31,382 bases of DNA, taken from positions 1 to 31,382 of the forward strand of contig CAMBSS010000028.1 in NCBI GenBank assembly GCA_945870465.1, in the 5' to 3' direction. Origin of the DNA: Bordetella parapertussis. Its GTDB lineage: Bacteria > Pseudomonadota > Gammaproteobacteria > Burkholderiales > SG8-41. Under the pieces are notes generated by a model, which was given only the letters and a program-made list of their open reading frames with translations, did no database searches and was not told the DNA's origin. This document shows, one piece after another, positions 8,909 through 15,726 of the stretch; within the stretch, counting starts at the first letter, position 1; every line of letters starts with the position of its first letter. Position numbers and translations under genes: made by a program.

Positions 8909-9547
8909 TCACCGGGGTGCTTTATCGTTACCGGGCGCCACACGCATGCGCCGCCGCCAGAACCAGGCGAGCGCGACCAACAGGAGCAGGGCGCCCGCCG
9001 CCAGCGCAACCCACTCGTTCCTCGACTCTGCCGCGGCCGGCGCGCCTTTGCGCTCAGGCTGATTGCGCTGGGCAAGCTGCGCCTGTTGCCATTCCTTGAC
9101 CCACGCCGGCAGTTCGCGCGGCGGCGGGTCGTCCATCAGCCAGGTGAGGGCGACCGGAAAAGCGTACTCGCTGAGTTTCGCGCCGCTCGCGCGGTCGTCG
9201 ATTTTCAAACGCACTTCGTCGATGCGCGTCGGTTTTTCGCCCCAGTAGAAAAAACTCACGACACCGGTGCCGCCGCCCGCGGGCAGCAGCAGCGGCGCGC
9301 TGCCGCCGCCATCGTCGATCACGGCTTTGCTTTTGTACAAACCGCTGACAGTAACCGTGACCGGTTCCGCGTTTTTCAGTTCAAAGCGCACGAAAAACGG
9401 CTGCTGGCGCGCGAGCATCACGTCGGGTGCGGGATCGGTGGCGAGGATTTTCAATTCGACCGCGGGCGCGGCGGATGCGGGCGCGAGCAGGCAAGCGGCG
9501 CAGACCAATCGCAGCAGTGACAGCATGGCGGGCGAAGTGTTAATCAT
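8909..9547 (-). CDS. Periplasmic protein with C-terminal membrane anchor, unknown function
   Basis: I do not recognise a named family. The 212-aa product starts with a signal peptide (MLSLLRLVCAACLLAPASA), continues as a soluble beta-rich segment (PFFVRFELKNAEPVTVTVSG, a possible immunoglobulin-like fold) and ends with one transmembrane helix (WVALAAGALLLLVALAWFW) followed by RRRMR. It would therefore sit mostly in the periplasm, anchored at its C-terminus. The ATG at 9547 overlaps the TGA of the upstream diguanylate cyclase (ATGA), which decides the start and implies translational coupling. A second start seven codons in (MLSLLRL) is possible. Function with c-di-GMP signalling is an inference from the coupling only. 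Confidence 0.8.
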   Translation of the reverse strand: MINTSPAMLSLLRLVCAACLLAPASAAPAVELKILATDPAPDVMLARQQPFFVRFELKNAEPVTVTVSGLYKSKAVIDDGGGSAPLLLPAGGGTGVVSFFYWGEKPTRIDEVRLKIDDRASGAKLSEYAFPVALTWLMDDPPPRELPAWVKEWQQAQLAQRNQPERKGAPAAAESRNEWVALAAGALLLLVALAWFWRRRMRVAPGNDKAPR

Positions 9548-10770
9548 TCGCTCACCCGGTTGCGGCCTTTGTTTTTTGCGCGGTACAGCGCTTTGTCTGC
9601 CGCTTTGATGACGTCTTCGGTGGTGGCCCGTTCCGTGGTGCGTTCCGCCACGCCTATGCTGATCGTGACCGAGACAGAGGTCGCTGCGCGAAAAGCGCCG
9701 CGCCTGCGCGTGGAAGGCTCCGGCTTCTCCGGCCGGCCCGGCGCGCGTACCGCGAGTTTGTACGCTTCGATTGAAGCGCGCAGCGCTTCGAGATGCGGCA
9801 TGGCATGTTCGATGTCCCTGCCGGGAAACAGCACCGTGAATTCCTCGCCGCCATAGCGGTACGCCGTGCCGCCGCCTTTCACTTCGTCGAGCTTCGCCGC
9901 CACCATTTTCAGCACCTGGTCGCCGAGATCGTGGCCGTGCGTGTCGTTGAACTTCTTGAAATGGTCGACGTCGCACATCGCTATCGTATAGCGGCGGCCC
10001 AGTCCCATCATGCGCTCGTTGAGATTGCGCCGGCTCGGCAACCCCGTCAGCTCATCGCGAAACGCCATGCGGAAAGTGTCCTGCAGCAGCGCGATGGTGA
10101 AAATCAGCGCGGCGGCCGCGAGGTAAACTGCGAATGCATTTGCATCGCCGACCAGATGCATGGCCAGCGCAAACGCGGTTATCGCGCCCGCGAAGGCAAT
10201 GTCGAGCGCAACGCGTCTCATGATCCACACCGCCAGGCTCGTCGCCATGCCCAGCGTCAAAACAATCCAGCCCAGTTGCCGGACCGGCGACGCGGCGAGC
10301 AACGTGGTCTCGATGAAAGGTGAAATCGCCCACGCCGTGATGCGCGTGGCCGGCGAATAAATGACCCACAGCGTGAGCAGCACTTCGGCGGCGAGCACAC
10401 CCGCGCGCTGCAGGCCGTGCACGTTGAAGGTGCCGCGCTCGGGCAGCAGGCACAGCAGCGCAAGATTCAAGGGTACGAACACGCCCAGCGCCGCGAACAG
10501 CGTGTGCGCGCGAAAGCCGGCGAGCCCGTCGCGTAGCAGCACGCCATAGCAGAGGTAGGCGAGGGCGAGGGTGAGCAGCGCGAATACGATGCGCCCGCGG
10601 CGAAAGACGAGAGCGAGCAGCAGGCCCACCGTCAGCACGAAGTAGACGCCGTAGACCTTGATGCCGGCGAGCGACGGCGGCAGCTCCGCTGCGCGGGGGG
10701 CCAGCAGCCACGCGCCGATGAGAATGGCGGCTGGCAGAGCGAGATTGAGCAGGATTTTCGCGGGTGTCAT
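9544..10770 (-). CDS. Membrane-bound diguanylate cyclase (GGDEF domain)
   Basis: Predicted to make cyclic di-GMP from two GTP at the inner membrane. The 408-aa protein has about seven or eight hydrophobic segments (residues 5-230), then a GGDEF domain opening with RDELTGLPSRRNLNE (238-252), MCDVDHFKKFND (metal/substrate site) and the active-site motif G-G-E-E-F at 307-311, so catalysis is expected. The residues that would form the RxxD inhibitory site before it read K-G-G-G, so product inhibition at that site is not expected. A basic, proline-rich insertion (RAPGRPEKPEPSTRRRG, about 343-359) interrupts the C-terminal part. It is coupled by a 4-bp overlap to the downstream anchored periplasmic protein. 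Confidence 0.94.
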   Translation of the reverse strand: MTPAKILLNLALPAAILIGAWLLAPRAAELPPSLAGIKVYGVYFVLTVGLLLALVFRRGRIVFALLTLALAYLCYGVLLRDGLAGFRAHTLFAALGVFVPLNLALLCLLPERGTFNVHGLQRAGVLAAEVLLTLWVIYSPATRITAWAISPFIETTLLAASPVRQLGWIVLTLGMATSLAVWIMRRVALDIAFAGAITAFALAMHLVGDANAFAVYLAAAALIFTIALLQDTFRMAFRDELTGLPSRRNLNERMMGLGRRYTIAMCDVDHFKKFNDTHGHDLGDQVLKMVAAKLDEVKGGGTAYRYGGEEFTVLFPGRDIEHAMPHLEALRASIEAYKLAVRAPGRPEKPEPSTRRRGAFRAATSVSVTISIGVAERTTERATTEDVIKAADKALYRAKNKGRNRVSE

Positions 10771-11011
10771 GCGGCGGCAGCGCCGTTACGTGCGAAGTGG
10801 TGCAGTGTTTCTGAGGATAGCATGCGCCTGCCGCGCCAGCGTTTGAAAATCCGGCATTTCATATCTGTTCGAAACTAACAAAAGCGCGCGTCCTGCCGCA
10901 AGGCAGGAATCCACATGCGGCCGCGCTGCGTGCCATGAACTGGTTAACAGCCGGTGTGCGATCAGGGCGAAAAAGCGCATAATGCCGCCGGTTCGCAACC
11001 ATCCCGCAGCC
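10771..11011. other. Divergent intergenic region
   Basis: Gap of 241 bp between the diguanylate cyclase (leftward) and the 49-aa protein (rightward), so promoters for both should lie here, though I could not place convincing -35/-10 boxes. A perfect 6-bp stem with a GCAA loop (CCTGCC-GCAA-GGCAGG) lies at 10892-10907. It has no T-tract, so a simple terminator is unlikely. The short open frames here look like chance. Confidence 0.5.
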
Positions 11012-11161
11012 ATGACAAAACCCTCATTACCGAAACTGCAAAAGTCTCTGCTTCCCGCGCCGGCCAAAACCAAAAATCCGTTTGCGCTGAACCCGAATTT
11101 CAACCAGCAGACGCGCAAGATGCTGGGCAAGCACTATCGCGCAAAATTCGGCGTGAAGTAG
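11012..11161 (+). CDS. Small basic protein, 49 aa, unknown function
   Basis: Short open frame: MTKPSLPKLQKSLLPAPAKT, then KNPFALNPNFNQQTRKMLG and KHYRAKFGVK. It is Lys/Arg-rich with no acidic residue and no hydrophobic segment, so cytoplasmic and possibly nucleic-acid binding. An in-frame ATG at 10982 would add ten residues; neither start has a strong ribosome-binding site. The gene ends 61 bp before rlmJ on the same strand. I call it real because of its ordered, non-random composition (PFALNPNFNQQTRKMLG) and its position; I cannot name a family. Confidence 0.55.
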   Translation: MTKPSLPKLQKSLLPAPAKTKNPFALNPNFNQQTRKMLGKHYRAKFGVK

Positions 11162-11222
11162 GTGCAAGCGCGCCGCGCTTGCCGCCTCACCCCTTACTCC
11201 TCACGCCTCACCGCGACAGCCC

Positions 11223-12065
11223 GTGCTCGCCTACCGACATCTCTTTCACGCGGGTAATTTCGCGGACGTCTTCAAACACGCGCTGCTGGCTCAGCTCGTG
11301 CTCGGCTTGGCGAAAAAAGACAAACCGTTTTTCTGCCTCGACACGCACGCCGGCATCGGGCATTACGACCTCACGCACGAGTGGGCGCGCAAGAACGCCG
11401 AGTATAAATCCGGCATTTCGCTGGTATGGGCGCGCAAAGACGCGCCGCCGGAAATGGCGCCGTACCTCGACGCCGTGCGCGCGGAGAATCCGGACAAAAA
11501 GCTCAATTTCTATCCCGGCAGCCCGCGCATCGTGCGCGGACTGTTACGCGCGCACGACCGCCTGGCGCTGAGCGAACTCAACAAGCGGGATTTCGAGGTG
11601 CTGGATAAACTGTTTGCCAACGACCGCCAGGTCCAGGTGCGCCTGCTCGACGGCTACCAGGCGCTCAAGGCTTTTCTGCCGCCGCCCGAGCGGCGCGGCC
11701 TCGTGTTCGTCGATTCGTCGTTCGATCGCGCGCAGGAGTTCAAGCGCCTGAGTGATGGTTTTGCCGAAGCGCACAGGAAGTTTGCGACAGGCGTGTATGC
11801 ACTGTGGTATCCGCTGATGGACCCGATCGCGATGAATGCATTCGAGCGGCGCGTGGCAGCGACTGGCATCCGCAAGATCCTGCAACTGGAGCTGTCGGTG
11901 CGCAACATAGGCATCAGCGGCAGCGTGCGCGGCTGCGGCATGCTCGTCGTCAATCCGCCGTTTGATTTCGAAACCGCGGCGAAAAAAATATTGGCGTGGC
12001 TGTGGCCGGTGCTGGCGCAGGACGGCGAGGGCGAGCAGCGCGCGCGCTGGCTGGTCCCTGAATAA
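11223..12065 (+). CDS. rlmJ: RlmJ-like 23S rRNA adenine-N6 methyltransferase
   Basis: Family role: SAM-dependent N6-methylation of A2030 of 23S rRNA. The 280-aa length is normal. The N-terminus (LAYRHLFHAGNFADVFKH) and FCLDTHAGIGHYDL match RlmJ closely, as do PGSPRIVRGLLR and the C-terminal LELSVRNIGISGSVRGCGML and VVNPPF. The start is a GTG without a clear Shine-Dalgarno site but fits the family start exactly. Oddity: the catalytic D-P-P-Y motif, at Asp164 in the E. coli enzyme, reads D164-S-S-F here (11712-11723). The aspartate is kept but both prolines and the tyrosine are replaced. Activity may be altered; the rest of the protein shows no decay. Confidence 0.92.
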   Translation: MLAYRHLFHAGNFADVFKHALLAQLVLGLAKKDKPFFCLDTHAGIGHYDLTHEWARKNAEYKSGISLVWARKDAPPEMAPYLDAVRAENPDKKLNFYPGSPRIVRGLLRAHDRLALSELNKRDFEVLDKLFANDRQVQVRLLDGYQALKAFLPPPERRGLVFVDSSFDRAQEFKRLSDGFAEAHRKFATGVYALWYPLMDPIAMNAFERRVAATGIRKILQLELSVRNIGISGSVRGCGMLVVNPPFDFETAAKKILAWLWPVLAQDGEGEQRARWLVPE

Positions 12066-12073
12066 GCCGGGCG

Positions 12074-12469
12074 TTAACGCACGTTGCTGCTGTCGTTCCC
12101 GGTGGAAGCCGAGTCCTGTTTCGTTTTCATCGCATCGAGCTTGGTAACTGTCCGCCCCGGCGCGCAAAAACTGGCATCGCTATCGCCGCTGAGCGGCGCG
12201 TCAGAGGTGCTTTCGCGCGCGATTTCGGCATTCATTTTGGTCAGCGTTTGCTTCGTGTGCATCTTCTGCCGCCGCTGTTGCGCTTCGTCCAACTTGCGGA
12301 CTTCGTCCCAACGGCCTTCCCTGACGAGTTGCCCGCGCAACTGATGTTCCTGTTTCAACTGCAGCATTTCAGCGACGCTGGAAGTGCGCGCGGGAGGCAG
12401 GCTGTCCGCGGCCGCCAATGGTGCTTGCGCAATGAACAACAAGCCTGTCGCAATAAGTAGCCGTTTCAT
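12074..12469 (-). CDS. Small exported charged protein, unknown function
   Basis: Protein of 131 aa with a clear signal peptide (MKRLLIATGLLFIAQAPLAA, cleavage likely after A-A-A) and a hydrophilic, probably helical mature part rich in Gln, Lys, Arg and Glu (MLQLKQEHQLRGQLVREG, DEAQQRRQKMHTKQTLTK). It was probably exported to the periplasm. I prefer the ATG at 12469 over the one four codons upstream because GGAGGCG lies just before it and it begins the signal peptide. One cysteine (SFCAPG) is near the C-terminus. The gene converges with rlmJ, 8 bp away. I do not recognise the family. Confidence 0.7.
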   Translation of the reverse strand: MKRLLIATGLLFIAQAPLAAADSLPPARTSSVAEMLQLKQEHQLRGQLVREGRWDEVRKLDEAQQRRQKMHTKQTLTKMNAEIARESTSDAPLSGDSDASFCAPGRTVTKLDAMKTKQDSASTGNDSSNVR

Positions 12470-12642
12470 GTTCGCCTCCATTATCTAAGACTGTTCCTTT
12501 GCGAGTTGTGCTAACCCATTGTAGGGTGGCGAATTATTTGGGGCAGGATTATTTCACAATGCGCGGGTAATAAGTCACGCTTTGTGTCCATTAGTTGTGG
12601 TTTTTTCACAACGGCCGGAGGCGTGGGGTGCCGCCGTAGAAC

Positions 12643-13092
12643 TTAGGACAGGGTGGCGAGCGTGGTGTTCAATTGCGCCGGGGTGACGATGCCGAACGGC
12701 GCGCGCCGGACTTTGCGCCGCGCGAGCTTCAACAGCAGCAGGTCCTTGGTGACCAGAAAATCCGCGCGGGCGGCGCGCGCGAGTTCGAGGAATTTCTGGT
12801 CGTCGGTATCGCGGCACACCGGCAGTGGTTGGGCGGATGGCGGAGAAATGAGTTCGATCATTTGCGCGGTGCGGCGGCACTCGGCCATGCGCGCGTCTCT
12901 GGCGTCAGCGGTGAGAATTTTCTTTTGCAGCGGGTAGCCGAGTACGGCGGCGAGTTCGGCGGCGCACGCGGCATCGATCAATATCTCCGCCTGTCCGGCT
13001 GCGACGGCTGCTTTCAGCAGCGCGACACCCGCATCGTCGAACACCAGCCAGTCGAGCCAGACATTGGTATCAAGCACCAGGCGCAGCATCAT
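12643..13092 (-). CDS. PIN-domain protein (putative toxin, COG1569-like)
   Basis: PIN-fold ribonuclease-like protein of 149 aa. The first acidic residue is in the typical L-V-L-D-T-N-V-W-L-D-W strand (Asp8). Later acidic positions include the central glutamate region (AACAAELAAVLGY) and CRDTDDQKFLELA; FLVTKDLLLL follows. The arrangement matches the family annotated as putative toxin-antitoxin PIN proteins, which cleave RNA using Mg2+. No antitoxin gene lies directly upstream: repeat R3 ends 6 bp before the ATG (13092 or 13089), leaving no room for a promoter of its own or a good ribosome-binding site. It may be read through from the DUF6498 gene. Toxicity is not proven. Confidence 0.85.
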   Translation of the reverse strand: MMLRLVLDTNVWLDWLVFDDAGVALLKAAVAAGQAEILIDAACAAELAAVLGYPLQKKILTADARDARMAECRRTAQMIELISPPSAQPLPVCRDTDDQKFLELARAARADFLVTKDLLLLKLARRKVRRAPFGIVTPAQLNTTLATLS

Positions 13093-13098
13093 GGCAAC

Positions 13099-13292
13099 TA
13101 GAAGCTATCTCAAAAACAGTTTGGAACCGCCGATGAACGCGGATGAACGCAGATAAGCTCAAGGGATTTGACCTAGATTCGGGGACAAGTCTGGAATTAT
13201 ATCGGCGTTAATCGGCGTACCCCTCAAGGGGGTATTAAAAAGAATCTATCGGCGGTTGCTTGTCTGTGTTGTATTTTTGAGATGAGTTCTAG
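13099..13292. repeat. Intergenic palindromic repeat, copy R3 (with hairpin module)
   Basis: Best-preserved copy, about 194 bp. On the minus strand it starts TAGAACTCATCTCAAAAATA, and this TAG (13291-13289) is the stop codon of the DUF6498 gene. It ends TTTTTGAGATAGCTTCTA, six bases before the PIN-protein ATG. The arms AACCGCCGATGAACGCGGAT and ATCGGCGGTT pair. A ~29-bp module with hairpin ACCCCTCAAGGGGGT lies at 13217-13245. Confidence 0.92.
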
Positions 13293-13987
13293 TTTGCCGC
13301 CGCGCTTTTGCCGCGCGCGAGCCAGGCGTGTTCGACCAGGTGCATCAACAAATCCGCCGCCAGCTTAACCAGCACGATAACCACGCCGAATGTTGTCGAG
13401 GTGTCGAGAGACGAAACGAGCTTTGCCGCCACCAGCCCGGCGGCCAGCGTGAACATCACCAGCGACATCCGCACATAGGGCCAGAACAGCAGCACGAGCA
13501 GATTGGCGTTTTCGTATTCGCGGCGCAGCAGGAAGTTCATGACGAAAGATATGCCGTGGCTGATGACCAGCACCGCCACGGCGATTGCCACGCCGCTGCC
13601 CACTGCGCGCAGTCCTTTCCATATTTCGTGGCCTGCCGCATCCTGCGCGTGCTGCAGAAATGCCGGCACGGCCGCGACCAGGAAGCCCATCGTCAGCGCG
13701 AAGCCGCCGAACTTCACGACGAAAAAGCCGAGCACCACTATTACCAGGAAAAGCCGGCTGCCGGGGCCCATATCGATGGATTTGCCGAACGGCCGGCCCG
13801 CGAGCCCGACCATGCACATGCGGGCGAAGTTGTAGCCGCCGATGATCACGGCCTCGCACCAATAGACGATGATGATTTCGTAAAAGCCCCAGCCGCGCCA
13901 CAGCGTGATCGCCGCGACCGCGAGGTTGGCCGCAATCAGCGCGGTCGCCGGCAGGCGGCTCCACAGCTGGGCAGGAACGGGAATCAT
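13289..13987 (-). CDS. DUF6498-like integral membrane protein
   Basis: Inner-membrane protein of 232 aa with about six hydrophobic stretches (ALIAANLAVAAITLWRGW, IIIVYWCEAVIIGGYN, LFLVIVVLGFFVVKFGGFAL, AIAVAVLVISHGISFVMNFL, VRMSLVMFTLAAGLVAAKLV, FGVVIVLVKLAADLLMHLVE). The Y-W-C-E-A-V-I-I-G-x-x-N motif after the first segment and the I-S-H-G-I-S-F-x-x-N-F motif are typical of DUF6498 proteins as I know them; function is unknown. It begins 33 bp after the TauD-family gene on the same strand, so the two probably form an operon. Its TAG stop codon is formed by the end of repeat R3. Confidence 0.8.
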   Translation of the reverse strand: MIPVPAQLWSRLPATALIAANLAVAAITLWRGWGFYEIIIVYWCEAVIIGGYNFARMCMVGLAGRPFGKSIDMGPGSRLFLVIVVLGFFVVKFGGFALTMGFLVAAVPAFLQHAQDAAGHEIWKGLRAVGSGVAIAVAVLVISHGISFVMNFLLRREYENANLLVLLFWPYVRMSLVMFTLAAGLVAAKLVSSLDTSTTFGVVIVLVKLAADLLMHLVEHAWLARGKSAAAN

Positions 13988-14020
13988 CGCGCCGTTCCCG
14001 CTGCGAACATGGCGGGCGCC

Positions 14021-14908
14021 TTAAGCCGCCGCGCGCGCGGGGCGCAAATCCGCCACGCCGTCGGCGTCGGTCGCCGATATGGTGGTGCGCACCATGTGCC
14101 GCGGGTGCAGGTTGTCGGGCCACGGCCGCCCGCGATGCAAGGTCGCGCGGTTGTCCCACATCACGACGTCGCCGACCTGCCAGCGATGCAGATACGTGTA
14201 TTCCGGCCGCGTCGCGTCGGCGATCAACCGTTCGACCAGCACCAGCGCTTCGTCTTTAGCCATGCCTTCGATGCCGGAAGTATGCGACGCCACGTATAGC
14301 GATGGACGCTGATTGACCGGATTCACCCAGCGCATGCGCCAGCACACGGGTGGCATGGTCGAGCGTTCGCGCTCGGATGCGAGCTGCGGTGCGATCTTGC
14401 CGCGCGAATGCGTGTAATCGTGCCATGCGCAGGAGGCGGCGAGCTTCATGCGCTGCGCTTCGGGCAGGCGCTCCCATGCGCGCCGCATCGAAGTAAATTC
14501 CGTTTCGCCGCCCTGCGGCGGCACGATGCGCGCGGAGAGCACGGACGCCAGCGCCGGCGGCACCTTGAACGAGCTGTCGGTGTGCCACAACTGGTTGGCG
14601 CGTGCGCGCAGCGCTTCCTTGTGGCCGGGCGGCACCAGCCGGCCGGTCGCGCGGTCGATGTTGGTGAGTATGGAAAACGGCGTGCCTTCGCCGAGCGAGG
14701 CGGCCTTGGCGATTTCGAGCGGGCCGAAGCGCTGTGAGTAGGCGACCTGCAGTTCATCGGTGATCGGCTGATTGCGAAACAGCAATACCGAGTGTTCCTC
14801 GAATGCGGCGCGCACCGCGGCGTAGACGTCGTCGCGCGCCGCCACGTCGGCGAGCCCCGCGCCGCGAACTTCGGCGAAAAAGCCCGGTCCCAGTGGAATT
14901 ATCTCCAT
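14021..14908 (-). CDS. TauD/TfdA-family 2-oxoglutarate dioxygenase
   Basis: Fe(II)/2-oxoglutarate dioxygenase of 295 aa. Iron ligands are H109-x-D111 (LWHTDSSF) and His258 (ATLHRGRPW). Arg270 or Arg274 (HPRHMVRTTI) should bind 2-oxoglutarate. I chose the ATG at 14908 because GAGGAGAAAG precedes it and the product then starts MEIIPLGPGFFAEVRG like the family; an ATG 11 codons upstream lacks such a site. Members hydroxylate taurine, alkylsulfates, 2,4-D or related acids; the substrate here is not predictable. It is divergent from the alarmone-hydrolase gene (102 bp between starts) and upstream of the DUF6498 membrane protein. Confidence 0.93.
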   Translation of the reverse strand: MEIIPLGPGFFAEVRGAGLADVAARDDVYAAVRAAFEEHSVLLFRNQPITDELQVAYSQRFGPLEIAKAASLGEGTPFSILTNIDRATGRLVPPGHKEALRARANQLWHTDSSFKVPPALASVLSARIVPPQGGETEFTSMRRAWERLPEAQRMKLAASCAWHDYTHSRGKIAPQLASERERSTMPPVCWRMRWVNPVNQRPSLYVASHTSGIEGMAKDEALVLVERLIADATRPEYTYLHRWQVGDVVMWDNRATLHRGRPWPDNLHPRHMVRTTISATDADGVADLRPARAAA

Positions 14909-15010
14909 CAACTTTCTCCTCGCCGCATGCTGACCCGGCAAGTATATCGTTCCGGCCTGCGCCCTGTCGCGGCGCGCCGCGCCGTATTTCCTGCTAGCAT
15001 GCGACCTCTT

Positions 15011-15544
15011 ATGGGCCTAGACCTCGTGCAAGTGACCCGCGCGCTCGATTACGCCGCGAAAAAACACGTCAGCCAGCGCCGCAAAGGCGAAGCGCAGGAG
15101 CCGTACATCAATCACCTCGCCGAAGTCGCGCAATTGCTGGCCGAAGCGACGGTCGGTGAAGACACCAATCTCGTTATTGCCGGCCTCCTGCACGACTGCA
15201 TCGAAGACCAGGGCGTCACTTACGAGGAACTGGTCGGCACCTTCGGCGCCGACGTCGCCGGCATCGTGCGCGACGTCACCGACGACAAGTCGCTGCTGAA
15301 AGCCGAGCGCAAACGGCTGCAGGTCGAGCATGCGCCGCACGCATCGGCGCGCGCGCGCATGCTGAAAATCGCCGACAAGACTTCCAATCTGCGCGCCATG
15401 CTCGTCAGCCCGCCGAGCGGCTGGGACGAGCAGCGCAAGCGCGATTATTTCGCGTGGGCGCTGGCGGTCGTTGCCGGCTGCCGCAGTGTGAGCCCTTTTC
15501 TCGAAGCGAAATTCGACGAAGCGTACCGCAACGGGCAGAAATAA
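15011..15544 (+). CDS. MESH1-like HD-domain alarmone hydrolase
   Basis: Single-domain (p)ppGpp hydrolase-type HD protein of 177 aa, without synthetase, TGS or ACT domains. Starting at 15011, the catalytic residues are N34-H35 (PYINH), H61-D62 and E65-D66 (LLHDCIED), and D122/N126 (KIADKTSNL). These numbers coincide with those of human MESH1 (H35, H61, D62, E65, D66, D122, N126). QRRKGEAQEPYINH and VTDDKSLLKAERKRLQ are also family signatures. An ATG four codons upstream (14999) is possible; neither has a clear Shine-Dalgarno site. MESH1-type enzymes hydrolyse ppGpp, and some hydrolyse NADPH to NADH. It is probably cytoplasmic and transcribed alone. Confidence 0.88.
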   Translation: MGLDLVQVTRALDYAAKKHVSQRRKGEAQEPYINHLAEVAQLLAEATVGEDTNLVIAGLLHDCIEDQGVTYEELVGTFGADVAGIVRDVTDDKSLLKAERKRLQVEHAPHASARARMLKIADKTSNLRAMLVSPPSGWDEQRKRDYFAWALAVVAGCRSVSPFLEAKFDEAYRNGQK

Positions 15545-15565
15545 TCCGGGCCTGCCCCCATCCCA

Positions 15566-15598
15566 TCCTTTCCCCGTAAACAGGGGAAGGGGGTTTTT
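15566..15598 (+). terminator. Rho-independent terminator-like hairpin after the HD-domain gene
   Basis: TTCCCCGTAAACAGGGGAA forms a 6-bp stem with a 7-nt loop, followed by GGGGG and TTTTT at 15594-15598, 22 bp after the stop codon of the alarmone hydrolase. The flanking pyrimidine-rich and purine-rich stretches (15553-15640) can extend pairing. Such CCCT/AGGG segments are also commonly repeated in proteobacterial genomes, so it may be repeat-derived. Confidence 0.6.
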
Positions 15599-15726
15599 CC
15601 CTCCTCCGTTTACAGAGAAGGGCTAGGGAGGGGGCACGCGGTGCTCGCCGGCAAATGCAATCGACTGGACGAAACCCGCGTGATGGCGGTATGTTCTGGA
15701 TATAACTGAGCCGCAAGGGGGAAACC

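Noticed and set aside
10786..11130. 114-codon minus-strand open frame in the divergent region
   Set aside because: Overlaps the 49-aa basic protein in antisense, and has an unstructured composition and no credible ribosome-binding site.
13099..13292. Repeat R3 and its relatives considered as a CRISPR array
   Set aside because: No short direct repeats with regular unique spacers; copies are kilobases apart and palindromic.
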